Shown here: positions 6,448 to 14,881 of the stretch, piece by piece
Position numbering within the stretch: position 1 is the stretch's first letter
How the letters are laid out: every line of letters starts with the position of its first letter
Source: JBHIBC01 sp046758905
GTDB lineage: Bacteria; Acidobacteriota; Polarisedimenticolia; Gp22-AA2
Length of the DNA stretch: 29,072 nt
Direction of reading: 5' to 3'
Assembly (NCBI GenBank): GCA_046758905.1
Contig: JBHIBC010000037.1
Coordinates: 1-29,072, forward strand
Notes under the pieces: generated by a model
Seen by the model: the letters and a program-made list of their open reading frames with translations, nothing else
Database searches by the model: none
What the model was told of the DNA's origin: nothing
Position numbers and translations under genes: made by a program

Positions 6448-8682
6448 TCACGCCGCGTGGGCGGGCAGCTCGATCACGAAGCGGGCGCCGTGGGGGGGGT
6501 TGTCCTCCACGCGGATCCGGCCCCGATGGTCGGTGACGATGCGGTGCACGATGGCCAGCCCCAGCCCGCCCCCTTTCCGGGTCGAGAAGGACGGGAGGAA
6601 GAGCCGGTCGCGGTCCTCCGAGCGGATCCCCGGGCCGTCGTCGGCGACCTCGAGATGGACCGTCCCGGAGGCCGGATCCCGCCTGGCCCGGACCGTGACC
6701 TTTCCGCGCCCGCGGGTCGCCTGGATGGCGTTGTCCAGGAGGTTGACCAGGACCCGCTTCATCTGCTCGGGGTCGACCAGGATCTCGGGCAGGGCCGGCT
6801 CGCACTCGGCGACGATGGTGACCCGGGAGTGGAGGCCGTCGTACAGCGATACCGCCTCCTCCACCACTCGGGCCAGAGCGGTCGGGACGGGGCGCGGCTC
6901 AGGCAACCGCGCGAAACGGCTGAACTCGTCCACCAGGTTCTTGAGGGCCGACACCTCGCGCACGATCGCCGCCGTCCCCTCCTCGACGATCTCATCCAGG
7001 TCGCCGCCCCGCTCGGCGTACTTCTTGTGGATCCGCTCGGCGGAGAGCTGGATGGGGGTCAGCGGATTCTTGATCTCGTGCGCCAGGCGGCGGGCAACCT
7101 CCCTCCAGGCGGCGATCTTCTGGGCCCTCATCAGGTCGGTCAGGTCCTCGATCACCAGGATGGCGCCGAGCGCCCCGCCCGCGTCGCCACGCAGGCCGCT
7201 GGCGCTCACGGCCAGCGTCAGCGCCCTCCGGTCGACCGCCAGCTCGATCTGGCGCGCCCCGCTCCGGCCGCCCGCGGCGGCCTCCGCCACCGCCGCCTCG
7301 ACGGCCTCGCGGGCGGGCGTCGGCAGGAGGGGGGCCAGCCTCCTGCCCACCGGGTGGGGTCCCGACTCCAGCGCCAGGAGGGACATGGCGGACCGGTTGA
7401 TCGTCGTGACGCGCCCCGCGCGATCCAGGGAGACGACCCCCGTCGAGATGTTCTGCAGCAGCGTCTCGATGTACCGGCGCCGCTCCATGAGCTCCTGGTT
7501 GCTCCGCGACAGCTCCAGGTTGCGGCGCTCGATCATCTCCTTCCCGGCCTTGAGCTGCGCGGTCATCTCGTTGAAGGAGTCCACGAGGATCCCCAGCTCG
7601 TCTCCGGCCTCGACCCGGACCCGATAGTCCAGATCGCCGGAGGAGATCGCCCGGGTCCCCTGCGCCAGCGACTGGATCGGCTCGGTGATGCGACGCGCCA
7701 GATAGAGCCCGACCCAGGTGACCGAGAAGAGCACCAGCAGCGTGATCAGGGCGAAGACCAGGATGTACAGCCTCTTGATCAGCCCTTTCTGGGCCCGGAT
7801 CTGGCGGTACTCCTCGTTGCTGCGGACCACGTCGCGCACCAGCCCCGCCAGGTTGCGGGGGACGTAGGTGCCGACCGTGACGACCGCCGAGACCGGCTCC
7901 CCGGGGCCGGCGCGGACCGGGTGCCCCGTCTGGATGAGCAGCCCGGCCCGGAACTCCGAGGTGAGCTCGAACGGCTCCCCCGCGAACGCGGCCCTGCGCC
8001 GATCGGAGGGGACCTCCGGCAGGTCGCCCGCCGCGGGCACCAGGGGATCGATGACCAGGAAAGGAGGCTCCTCGCCCAGGTCGACCGAGATCAGGTCGAG
8101 GTCGTACTCGCGCAGCAGCTCCCCCATCGCCTTATGGATGTCCTCGTCCGCCGACGGGGGCAGCAGTCCCCGCTCGCGAAGCCTCTCGCCCACTTTCCGG
8201 GAGAACGCGGCTCCGCGGCCCTGCGCCTCGTCGTAGAACGAGTTGACGATCTCCTCCGAGGCGCTGGTCAAGCGGTCCATCGGCTCGTTGAACCAGCGGT
8301 CGATGCTGCGCTGGATCAGGTGCAGGGCGGTGTAGAAGATGATCCCGGACGGGACGAGCCACAGCAGGAGCAGGGAGAAGACCAGCTTGGTGCGGAAGCG
8401 CGAACCGAGGATACCGCGGCGCCGCTCCACCAGCGCCTTGATCAGGTTGCGCATCAGCAGCGTCAGCAGCGTCAGGACCAGGATGGCGTTGGTCAGGAGG
8501 AGGGCCGACAGCAGGACCACCGAATTCGTCAGGTACGGCCAGGAGAAGTGGGCGGCCTTGCGCAGCGTGAGGTAGCCGCCCAGGAACACGAGCACCAGGA
8601 CGAAGACGCCCAGGAGGACGACGCGGTCCGTGCGGATCCGCGGCCGGGCGGGACGACCGCCGCGCTCAGGGCCCTTGGACAC
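6448..8682 (-). CDS. NtrY-like membrane sensor histidine kinase
   Basis: A 744-aa kinase. Hydrophobic segments at about 21-40, 53-78 and 98-122, then a periplasmic loop (about 123-302), a fourth segment at 303-328, HAMP linker (328-380), PAS-like region (400-515), and HisKA with H535 in RRLAHEIKNPLTPIQLSAER, a wording typical of NtrY. The C-terminal ATPase domain has the N box (LLDNAIQATRG), G1 (VADDGPGI) and G2 (GGGLGLAIV). It should autophosphorylate and pass phosphate to the NtrX-like protein encoded next. The GTG start at 8682 lies inside the end of the DUF4390 gene (17-base overlap), implying translational coupling. The signal sensed cannot be told from the sequence. Confidence 0.92.
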   Translation of the reverse strand: MSKGPERGGRPARPRIRTDRVVLLGVFVLVLVFLGGYLTLRKAAHFSWPYLTNSVVLLSALLLTNAILVLTLLTLLMRNLIKALVERRRGILGSRFRTKLVFSLLLLWLVPSGIIFYTALHLIQRSIDRWFNEPMDRLTSASEEIVNSFYDEAQGRGAAFSRKVGERLRERGLLPPSADEDIHKAMGELLREYDLDLISVDLGEEPPFLVIDPLVPAAGDLPEVPSDRRRAAFAGEPFELTSEFRAGLLIQTGHPVRAGPGEPVSAVVTVGTYVPRNLAGLVRDVVRSNEEYRQIRAQKGLIKRLYILVFALITLLVLFSVTWVGLYLARRITEPIQSLAQGTRAISSGDLDYRVRVEAGDELGILVDSFNEMTAQLKAGKEMIERRNLELSRSNQELMERRRYIETLLQNISTGVVSLDRAGRVTTINRSAMSLLALESGPHPVGRRLAPLLPTPAREAVEAAVAEAAAGGRSGARQIELAVDRRALTLAVSASGLRGDAGGALGAILVIEDLTDLMRAQKIAAWREVARRLAHEIKNPLTPIQLSAERIHKKYAERGGDLDEIVEEGTAAIVREVSALKNLVDEFSRFARLPEPRPVPTALARVVEEAVSLYDGLHSRVTIVAECEPALPEILVDPEQMKRVLVNLLDNAIQATRGRGKVTVRARRDPASGTVHLEVADDGPGIRSEDRDRLFLPSFSTRKGGGLGLAIVHRIVTDHRGRIRVEDNPPHGARFVIELPAHAA

Positions 8683-9232
8683 CGGGGGTCCCCCCGTCCG
8701 GCCCTATCGGCACTCGCACCCAGGCGGTGTCGAGCGGCCAGGGGATGAGGTAGAAGCGCCAGACCAGGCCGAGCTCGGCCTTCGCCTTGAGGTAGTAATC
8801 CTGACCCGAGGAGAGGAGGTCGGCCCCCCCGAGGGGCACCCCGTCGAGCACGGTCATGAACTCGCGCATCTCCCGCTCGTCGCTCGTGACCCGGGTCTGC
8901 TGGACCTCGCCGTTGACGCGCCGCGTCAGGGAGTACTCGCGTGTCAGGGCGTCGCGGCGCACCGTGTGGCGGATGCGATCCTTGATCAGCGCCTGGTCGG
9001 GCAGGCCGGGCCGCCGCCGATACAGGTGCAGCCGGTACCCGATGGTGGTCTCGAGCCCGGCGGCGATCTCGTCGAGGATCTTGGGGGTGAGTCCGCCCTG
9101 CAGGCGAGCGAAGGCGCGGATCGTGTCCCCGTCGCGCACCGCCCTGACGTCCTCGAGCGTCGGGCCGTCGGCGAGGGCCGACCCCGAGACGGCCGCGAGA
9201 CCTGCCGCGGCCACGGCGAGAGCGAGCTTCAT
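8666..9232 (-). CDS. DUF4390 exported protein
   Basis: A 188-aa protein with an N-terminal signal peptide (MKLALAVAAAGLAAVSGSAL, cleavage likely near ALA-DG). The body matches the DUF4390 pattern as I know it: a beta-rich domain with FARLQGGLTPKILDEIAAGL, a central RDALTREYSL, and an ending around KAELGLVWRFYLIPW. Such proteins are repeatedly encoded directly before NtrY-type kinases and may be periplasmic partners of the sensor; that role is inferred from context. ATG 9232 is chosen to leave a clean signal peptide; a GTG 6 bases upstream and a longer frame to 9295 are alternatives. First gene of the DUF4390-ntrY-ntrX operon. Confidence 0.8.
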   Translation of the reverse strand: MKLALAVAAAGLAAVSGSALADGPTLEDVRAVRDGDTIRAFARLQGGLTPKILDEIAAGLETTIGYRLHLYRRRPGLPDQALIKDRIRHTVRRDALTREYSLTRRVNGEVQQTRVTSDEREMREFMTVLDGVPLGGADLLSSGQDYYLKAKAELGLVWRFYLIPWPLDTAWVRVPIGPDGGTPGVQGP

Positions 9233-9308
9233 TCTCACGATCCGGGTCGGCGCGCCCGGCGCGGCCCGGACATCGCGTGCGGGGACCCGGCGCACATCGG
9301 CGATCGGC

Positions 9309-9338
9309 AGTCTACCGGAGTGCGACCCGCGGTGACAA
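9309..9338 (-). promoter_or_regulatory. Promoter of DUF4390-ntrY-ntrX operon
   Basis: Minus strand TTGTCA (9333-9338), 18-base spacer, TAGACT (9309-9314), in the 126-base gap between lpxC and the DUF4390 gene. Predicted start near 9302 gives a leader of about 70 bases. Confidence 0.5.
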
Positions 9339-9358
9339 GGGGATGGGACGGGAGGCGA

Positions 9359-10297
9359 TCAGGCGGTCAGCGCCACGCCCCGGGGCACGAGGCGGTCGCT
9401 GATCTGGGCGAAACGAGCGATCTGCGAGGGCGTGAGCCGGCGGTCCGAGGCGGCGAGCGACCAGGCGCTGCGCTCGCGCAGGATCCGGGCGATCAGGGCC
9501 GCGTGCAGCTCGTGTCCGCCCTTGAAGACGATGACGTGCGCGCGCAGAGGCGCGCCGAGGAGCGCCAGGTCGCCGATCAGGTCGAGGACCTTGTGCCGCA
9601 CGAACTCGTCCCGGTAGCGCAGCGTTCCGTTCATGACCCCGACCTCGCCCACGACGAGGGCGTTGCTCAACGACCCGCCCCGCGCGAGTCCGGACCGCCG
9701 CATCGCCTCCACCTCGCTCAGCAGACAGAAGGTGCGCGCCGCGGCGATGGAGTCGGCGTACCGCTCCTCGGTGATCCGCGTCGTGACGGCCTGATAGCCG
9801 ATCGCCGGGTGGGGGAAATCGATCGCGTAGGTCGCCTCGAACTCGTTGGCGGGCAGTGCCAGGATCTCCTTCCCGCCCATGCGGACCGAGATCGGCCGCA
9901 ACAGGCTCAGGCGACGCCGGGGCGTCCCCAGCCGCCTGAGCCCCGCCGAGCGGATCGCCCGCACGAACGGCAGAGCGCTGCCGTCCAGGATCGGGACCTC
10001 CGGGCCGTCGATCTCGATGCGCGCGTTGTCGACCCCGAGGCCGCTCAGCGCCGACAGCAGGTGCTCCACCGTCGACACCTCCACGCCGTCGCGGGCCAGC
10101 GTGGTGGCGTAGCGCGAACTCCGGAGGAAGGCGTGCGACGCCGGGATCTCGACCCCCGCGGCGTCGGTGCGCTCGAAGATGATGCCGCTGTCCGCGCCTG
10201 CCGGGAGGAGCTTCAGGCGCACGCCGGCCGCCGAGTGCAGCCCGGTCCCCTCGATCCGGACCGCCCGCGCCAGCGTCTGCTGATACCTTCCGGCCAA
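9359..10297 (-). CDS. lpxC: UDP-3-O-acyl-N-acetylglucosamine deacetylase (lipid A synthesis)
   Basis: Zinc enzyme that commits UDP-acyl-GlcNAc to lipid A synthesis; cytoplasmic face of the inner membrane. The 312 aa match the usual length of about 305. Seen: LARAVRIEGTGLHS at the N-terminus, STVEHLLSAL with zinc ligand H79, DGPEVPILDGSALPF, HKVLDLIGDL with H235 and D239 (remaining zinc ligands), and KGGHELH with catalytic H262. All key residues are present. TTG at 10297 is chosen because GGGAGG lies 5 bases before it and family homology begins right after; the frame stays open to 10471 but that part looks non-coding. Its presence shows a lipid A-bearing outer membrane. Read alone, divergent from the GAF-like gene. 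Confidence 0.95.
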   Translation of the reverse strand: MAGRYQQTLARAVRIEGTGLHSAAGVRLKLLPAGADSGIIFERTDAAGVEIPASHAFLRSSRYATTLARDGVEVSTVEHLLSALSGLGVDNARIEIDGPEVPILDGSALPFVRAIRSAGLRRLGTPRRRLSLLRPISVRMGGKEILALPANEFEATYAIDFPHPAIGYQAVTTRITEERYADSIAAARTFCLLSEVEAMRRSGLARGGSLSNALVVGEVGVMNGTLRYRDEFVRHKVLDLIGDLALLGAPLRAHVIVFKGGHELHAALIARILRERSAWSLAASDRRLTPSQIARFAQISDRLVPRGVALTA

Positions 10298-10302
10298 TCG
10301 TC

Positions 10303-10308
10303 CCTCCC
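10303..10308 (-). promoter_or_regulatory. Ribosome binding site selecting the lpxC TTG start
   Basis: GGGAGG on the minus strand, 5 bases upstream of TTG at 10297. No ATG or GTG in frame nearby has comparable support. Confidence 0.6.
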
Positions 10309-10423
10309 GGCGCCGGGGATCGCGCGGCGCACCGTCGAGACCGTTGTGCAGCCTCCGTGCCAGCCGGTCAGCTCCTCCGGTCGATGAGGTTAAGCCTTTT
10401 CGGTCCAGTGAGTTGCATCGTCC

Positions 10424-10437
10424 AGCCGAGTTCGGCT
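10424..10437. repeat. Short palindrome in lpxC/GAF intergenic region
   Basis: AGCCGA-gt-TCGGCT in the 363-base divergent gap between lpxC and the GAF-like gene. It could be a protein site or a hairpin in the lpxC leader; function not known. Confidence 0.3.
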
Positions 10438-10470
10438 CCAGGGCTACGGTCGCCGAGATTGTCGCAACCA

Positions 10471-10490
10471 CGCCACAGCATGGTGTGGCG
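10471..10490. promoter_or_regulatory. Operator-like inverted repeat between lpxC and GAF-like gene
   Basis: CGCCACA-gcatgg-TGTGGCG, perfect 7-bp arms, 21 bases upstream of the -35 box of the rightward promoter. The placement suits an activator or a shared regulator of the divergent pair. The cognate protein is unknown. Confidence 0.4.
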
Positions 10491-10511
10491 ATCCTGCCAT
10501 CGCGGCCCCGT

Positions 10512-10540
10512 TTGACACCCCCGGCACCCTATGCTATTTT
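10512..10540 (+). promoter_or_regulatory. Sigma70-type promoter of GAF-like gene
   Basis: TTGACA (10512-10517), 17-base spacer, TATTTT (10535-10540). Predicted start near 10547 leaves a leader of about 110 bases before 10661. Confidence 0.65.
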
Positions 10541-10660
10541 CTGCCGGCCCGCAGCGATGTCGAACGCCTTCGCCGCCCCCGAGAGCCTCGATCCTTCAGG
10601 CGTACCCTCGGCGACCCGGAGGAACGTGCCGCCCCGAGGGTGGGGGCGGAAAATGAACGG

Positions 10661-11758
10661 ATGAGCACCGGCCGGCTCCGGGATCGCGTCGAACAGGAGG
10701 CGAACCGCCTCCTCCGCGAGCGCCTCTCCCGGGTGCGCCGCTCCCTCGAGGAGGCCCTCGGCCGGCTCGGCGCCCCGATGCGCATTCCTTTGACCCCGGG
10801 CGAGTGGGGCGCGGCGGGGGGCACGGGACATCTGGACACGCTGCGCGACGCCGCCGATGCGATGGCCCGCGGGAGGACCCGGCGCGAGATCCTGACCGCG
10901 CTGTTGGACGCCGCCGCCGCCTTCTATTCCCGCACCGCGCTGTTCATCCTGAGGGGCACCACGCTCACCGGCTGGTCGGGCCTCGGCTTCATGGGCGAAG
11001 GGGGGTTCGGCAGCCGGGACCTCCCCCGCGTGACGCTGCAGTCGGACGGGGGCCACCTGATGGCGCTGGCGATCAGGAACCGCTCGCTGGCGACCTCGGG
11101 ACAGGAGGGCCCGGGCAGCGAGATCGCCGACTCCCTCGGCGGCGTGCGGCCGCGCGAGGCGAGCGCGGTGCCGATCCTGGTCCGGAGCCGGCCCGTGGCC
11201 GTCCTGTACGGCGACACGGGCACCGGCGCCGGGCCCGGGACCGGGCTGGCGCTCGAGATCCTCGCCCGCTTCGCCGGGCTCGCGATGGAGCGCCTGGCGG
11301 GATACCAGGCCCAGGCGGGGCGGGCCCACGCCGGGGCCATCCCGGCCGCACCCGATGCGGCCCGCCCCCCGGCTCGCAAGCGGGACGCTCCGCCGCCGAG
11401 CGTCCCGCCGACCCCTCCTGAGGAGGCGGAGATCCAGGCGCTCATCGGCGAGATCGACGCGCACCCGAGACGCACCTCGGGCGACGACGGCCTGTCCGAC
11501 GAGCAGAAACGGATGCTGGGGGACGCGCGCCGCTTCGCCCGGCTCTTGGTGTCCGAGCTGCTGCTGTACAATGAGGAGGCCGTCATGCAGGGTCGCAGGA
11601 ACCGGGACATCTACAGGCGGCTTCGCAGGGAGATCGACCGCAGCCGGCAGGCCTATGAGGCGCGCATCGCCGGGCACCCCGTCCGCTCGCCCGACTTCTT
11701 CCAGGACGAGCTGATCCGGGTGCTGGCCCAGGGGGACCCCGGCGTCCTCGGCAACTGA
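10661..11758 (+). CDS. GAF-like protein with helical C-terminal module
   Basis: A 365-aa soluble protein of unknown function. The N-terminus is a charged helical, possibly coiled-coil segment (RLRDRVEQEANRLLRERL). Residues about 50-215 look like a GAF sensory domain: DAAAAFYSRTALFILRG, an insertion, then ASAVPILVRSRPVAVLYGD, the usual last strands. A Pro/Ala-rich linker (about 220-260) leads to a basic helical module (FARLLVSELLLYNEEAVMQG, then DIYRRLRREIDRSRQAYEAR). I associate similar modules with acidobacterial regulatory proteins, from memory only. No enzymatic or DNA-binding motif is seen. ATG 10661 is chosen; GTG 10640 is in frame and possible. It has its own promoter and converges on mpl. 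Confidence 0.7.
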   Translation: MSTGRLRDRVEQEANRLLRERLSRVRRSLEEALGRLGAPMRIPLTPGEWGAAGGTGHLDTLRDAADAMARGRTRREILTALLDAAAAFYSRTALFILRGTTLTGWSGLGFMGEGGFGSRDLPRVTLQSDGGHLMALAIRNRSLATSGQEGPGSEIADSLGGVRPREASAVPILVRSRPVAVLYGDTGTGAGPGTGLALEILARFAGLAMERLAGYQAQAGRAHAGAIPAAPDAARPPARKRDAPPPSVPPTPPEEAEIQALIGEIDAHPRRTSGDDGLSDEQKRMLGDARRFARLLVSELLLYNEEAVMQGRRNRDIYRRLRREIDRSRQAYEARIAGHPVRSPDFFQDELIRVLAQGDPGVLGN

Positions 11759-11774
11759 CCTTCGCCGCGCCGGC

Positions 11775-13202
11775 CTAGGCGTGCCCGCCGAGGGCGGCGA
11801 GCAGTCTGCCGTGGATCCCCCCGAACGCCCCGTTCGACATCACCAGGACGACGTCGTCCCGCTCGGCCTCCCGGGCCACGCGCGCGACGATCCGCTCGAC
11901 GCCGGGAATGTAATGCGCCCTCTTGCCGCGCGCCCTGAGATCCGCCACCAAGCGCTCCGAGGAGAAGCGTTGCCCTTCGGGAGCCCGTTCCGGGTGATCC
12001 ACGGCCGCGATGACGATGCGGTCGGCCTCGTCGAAGCTCCTAGCGTACTCGGCCTGGAACACGCTGCGGCGGGTCGTGTTGGTGCGCGGCTCGAAGATTG
12101 CCCAGAGGCGCCGCCGCGGGAAGCGCTCGCGCGTGCCCGCGATGGTCATCCGCACCGCAGTCGGGTGGTGCGCGAAGTCGTCCAGAACCGTGACGCCCCG
12201 GGCGGCGCCCACCACCTCCTGCCTGCGCTTCACCCCGCTGAAGGTCGCGAGCCCCCTGCCGACGGCCTGGGGGGACAGCCCGCGCGCGTCGGCGACCGCC
12301 ACCACCGAGAGCAGGTTGCGGAGATTCTGAGGCCCGGTGAGGACGGTCGCGACGGTGGCGTAGGGACGGCCGTCCCGGCGGACCTCCACCTCCATGCCGT
12401 CGGGACCGGACGATCGCAGGACTCCCCGCCATCCGACGCCCTCGCCGTAGCCGTAGCCGAGGCTCCGGCCGCGGCACTCCTGCGCCGCCCGGCGCACCCT
12501 CGGGTCGTCGTCGCAGTAGACGAGCAGACCGTCCCGCGGCAGCAGACGCACGAACCTCCCGAACGCCTGCTGGATCGACTCCAGGTCGGGGTACATCTCG
12601 GCGTGGTCGTACTCGATGGAGGTCAGGATCCCGGTGCGCGGCCGGTAGTGCAGGAACTTCGGGCCCTTGTCGAAGAATGCGGTCTCGTACTCGTCCCCCT
12701 CGATGACGAAGTCCTCGCCCCGCCCCAGCCCGTAGGAGCGGCCGAAGTCGCATAGAACCCCGCCCACCAGGAACGACGGGTCGCGCTCCGCCGCGGCCAG
12801 CACCCAGGCCATCAGGGCCGCGGTGGAGGTCTTGCCGTGCGTCCCGGTCACGACGATCGGGTGGCGACCCTCGAGGAACAGCCGCCCGATGGCCTGCGGC
12901 ATGCTCAGGTACGGGATGCCTCGTTCGGCCGCGGCGACCGCCTCGGGGTTGTCCTTGGTGGCGATGTTCCCGACGACGACCAGGTCCGGGCGGTCGTCCA
13001 GGTGCTCGGACCGGTAGCCCTCGAGCACCGGGATCCCCTTGTCCCGGAGCATGGTGCTCATGGGCGGGTACGCCGCCGCGTCGGATCCGCGCACCTCGAA
13101 GCCCGCGTCCGCGAGCAGCCCCGCCAGGGACCCCATGCCGGTGCCGCAGATCCCGATGAGGTGCACGCGGCGTATGGGGGAGCGGGAGCCGGGAGCGGTC
13201 AT
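11775..13202 (-). CDS. mpl: UDP-MurNAc:L-Ala-gamma-D-Glu-meso-DAP ligase
   Basis: Peptidoglycan-recycling ligase: attaches the recovered tripeptide to UDP-MurNAc using ATP; cytoplasmic, Mur ligase fold. The 475 aa are close to the family's roughly 455. Seen: N-terminal nucleotide motif HLIGICGTGMGSLAGLL, the ATP loop GTHGKTS (120-126), VIEGDEYETAFFDKGPKF and SIEYDHAEM, which mark Mpl rather than MurC, then GPQNLRNLLSVVA and LDDFAHHPTA with EPRTNT in the C-terminal domain. Last gene of the TPR-tonB-exbB-exbD-exbD-mpl run, 61 bases after the second exbD. Whether it shares their transcript is inferred. With dapF in the window it implies a DAP-type wall. Confidence 0.93.
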   Translation of the reverse strand: MTAPGSRSPIRRVHLIGICGTGMGSLAGLLADAGFEVRGSDAAAYPPMSTMLRDKGIPVLEGYRSEHLDDRPDLVVVGNIATKDNPEAVAAAERGIPYLSMPQAIGRLFLEGRHPIVVTGTHGKTSTAALMAWVLAAAERDPSFLVGGVLCDFGRSYGLGRGEDFVIEGDEYETAFFDKGPKFLHYRPRTGILTSIEYDHAEMYPDLESIQQAFGRFVRLLPRDGLLVYCDDDPRVRRAAQECRGRSLGYGYGEGVGWRGVLRSSGPDGMEVEVRRDGRPYATVATVLTGPQNLRNLLSVVAVADARGLSPQAVGRGLATFSGVKRRQEVVGAARGVTVLDDFAHHPTAVRMTIAGTRERFPRRRLWAIFEPRTNTTRRSVFQAEYARSFDEADRIVIAAVDHPERAPEGQRFSSERLVADLRARGKRAHYIPGVERIVARVAREAERDDVVLVMSNGAFGGIHGRLLAALGGHA

Positions 13203-13263
13203 GGGGAGGGAGCCCTCGCGGCCCGCGGCGCCCCGGCGGGGCCGGCGGGGGGACGAGGTCGAA

Positions 13264-13725
13264 TCAGAGGCCGCCGACCCCCTCGCGGGTCGCGAGCGCG
13301 AGGGTCTCGTCGGTGATCAGGCCGATCTTCTCGGCGCCGCCGGCCTTGAGCTGGTCGATGACGTTGACGACGTACTGGTAGGGGACCTCATCCTCGGCCT
13401 GGAAGAAGACGACCTTCTCCCGCCGCCCCTTCATCAGCTCGCCGATCCGCTCCCCGACCGAGTCGGGCGCCCCGGGGAGCTCCTCCTGGTTCAGGAACAC
13501 CCTGGGGTTCTCGGCCGGGCCGCGGACCGTCAGGATCAGCTGGTCCGCGGCCTGGGCCTCGGTCGCGGTCTCGGCCGTCGCCTTGGGCGGCACCGCGAGA
13601 TCGAGCGCCCGGCTGAGCATCGGCGTGACCACCATGAAGATGATCAGCAGCACCAGGACGATGTCGACGAACGGGGTGACGTTGATGTCCGACTTCGTCC
13701 CCGAGGTTCCAGCCTGCATGGCCAT
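13264..13725 (-). CDS. exbD: ExbD/TolR-family biopolymer transport protein (second copy)
   Basis: A 153-aa inner-membrane protein of the proton-driven TonB or Tol motor. Seen: SDINVTPFVDIVLVLLIIFMV, in which the Asp in PFVDIVLVLL is the proton-carrying residue of the single membrane helix, followed by a periplasmic domain ending IDQLKAGGAEKIGLITD. It has a longer insertion after the helix (AVPPKATAETATEAQAA) than the copy upstream, so the two may form a mixed ExbD pair or serve different partners. Start ATG 13725 has GGGAGGA 8 bases upstream; the gap from the first exbD is 19 bases. Confidence 0.92.
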   Translation of the reverse strand: MAMQAGTSGTKSDINVTPFVDIVLVLLIIFMVVTPMLSRALDLAVPPKATAETATEAQAADQLILTVRGPAENPRVFLNQEELPGAPDSVGERIGELMKGRREKVVFFQAEDEVPYQYVVNVIDQLKAGGAEKIGLITDETLALATREGVGGL

Positions 13726-13744
13726 GGCCGCGATCCTCCCCCGG

Positions 13745-14167
13745 CTACTCGGCCCCGGGGATCTTCTCGGTCACCAGCGAGACCTCCCCGAACCCGGCCT
13801 CGTTCGTCTCGATCATCACGGCGCGGACGTCGCCGTAGGTCATCGAGCGGTCCGCCTTGATGAGCACGCTCTTGTCGGGCATCCGATCGTAGATCTCGCT
13901 CATCTCCGCGAGGTATTGGTCGCGCGCCACCGGCTTGCGCTGCACGTAGATCGTCTTGACGTCCCTGAGCGAGACGACGATGGCGTGGGTCTCGTCGTCC
14001 TCATGCTTCGTGCTGTTCCTCGCGTACGGGAGGTTGATCTGGATCCCCTCCTGCAGCATCGGCGTGACCACCATGAAGATGATCAGGAGGACGAGGCAGA
14101 TGTCGACGAACGGCGTGACGTTGATGTCGGAGGTGACGCCCCGGCTAGGGCCGGTTTGCATTGCCAT
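13745..14167 (-). CDS. exbD: ExbD/TolR-family biopolymer transport protein (first copy)
   Basis: A 140-aa protein with the same plan as the neighbouring copy: TSDINVTPFVDICLVLLIIF membrane helix with the conserved Asp, then the periplasmic part with VLIKADRSMTYGDVRAVM, the usual ExbD core. With ExbB it forms the proton channel that energises TonB. Its start overlaps the exbB end by 23 bases and has AAGGAGG upstream. A second in-frame ATG lies 6 bases downstream. Two ExbD genes after one ExbB are common in some deltaproteobacterial-like and acidobacterial TonB clusters. Confidence 0.92.
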   Translation of the reverse strand: MAMQTGPSRGVTSDINVTPFVDICLVLLIIFMVVTPMLQEGIQINLPYARNSTKHEDDETHAIVVSLRDVKTIYVQRKPVARDQYLAEMSEIYDRMPDKSVLIKADRSMTYGDVRAVMIETNEAGFGEVSLVTEKIPGAE

Positions 14168-14843
14168 TGGCGGCGGTCCCTCCTTGACGCTTCAGGAAGA
14201 AGTCGATCAGCTCCGACGAGGAGTTGGCCATCTCGATGCCGAAGAACTCGATCTGACCCGTGAAGTAGTTGAACATCCAGACCGCGGGGATGGCCACGCC
14301 CAGCCCGACGGCGGTGTTGATCAGCGCCTCGGCGATCCCGGCCGAGACGGCGCCGATGCCGCCCGACCCGGTGGCGGCCATGCCGGTGAACGCGTTGATG
14401 ATGCCGATGACGGTCCCCAGCAGGCCGACGAAGGGGGCCGTCGCCCCGATGGTCGCCAGCCCGCCCAGGCCGCGCTTCATCTCGGCCGTGGTCAGTGCCG
14501 CGGCGCGCTCCACCGCCAGGCGGACGGATTCGACCGCGTCGTGGCCCGCCTCCTCGTCCCTCTCGAACAGGAACTGCTGCAGGCCCGCGGAGAGCACCTT
14601 CGCCAGGTGGCTCTTGTTGTAACGCCGCGCCGCCTCCACCGCCGCGCGGTAGTCTCCCTCGCGCAGCGCCTTGGTGGCGATCGGCAGGTATTCGATCGAC
14701 TGCTTCTTTGCCGCCCGGTAGAGCAGCAGCCTCTCGATGAACACGCCCACGGAGTAAATCGACATCCCCAGCATGAAGACCGCGATGGCCTTCGCCAGGA
14801 ACCCCATCTGGTGCCAGATGTCGACTATCGAGTGCCCCATCAT
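14145..14843 (-). CDS. exbB: ExbB/TolQ/MotA-family proton channel protein
   Basis: A 232-aa inner-membrane protein. Seen: first membrane helix (LAKAIAVFMLGMSIYSVGVFIERLLLY), a cytoplasmic loop, then two helices around LGGLATIGATAPFVGLLGTV and INTAVGLGVAIPAVWMFNYF, the family's signature pair lining the channel. With ExbD it couples the proton gradient to TonB. The gene lies 38 bases after tonB and overlaps the next exbD. AGGAGG precedes ATG 14843; the adjacent ATG at 14840 is an alternative. ExbB rather than TolQ is inferred from the tonB neighbour. Confidence 0.93.
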   Translation of the reverse strand: MMGHSIVDIWHQMGFLAKAIAVFMLGMSIYSVGVFIERLLLYRAAKKQSIEYLPIATKALREGDYRAAVEAARRYNKSHLAKVLSAGLQQFLFERDEEAGHDAVESVRLAVERAAALTTAEMKRGLGGLATIGATAPFVGLLGTVIGIINAFTGMAATGSGGIGAVSAGIAEALINTAVGLGVAIPAVWMFNYFTGQIEFFGIEMANSSSELIDFFLKRQGGTAANGNANRP

Positions 14844-14881
14844 TGGCCGAGTCCTCCTTCCTTCTCCCTGACTCTAGAGTA

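Noticed and set aside
4465..8748. Plus-strand open frame of 1427 codons
   Set aside because: It is antisense to the Rrf2, NtrX and NtrY genes. Its residues are those expected from complementing GC-rich coding (long runs of Asp, Arg, Leu, Pro, Gln) and no domain is recognisable.
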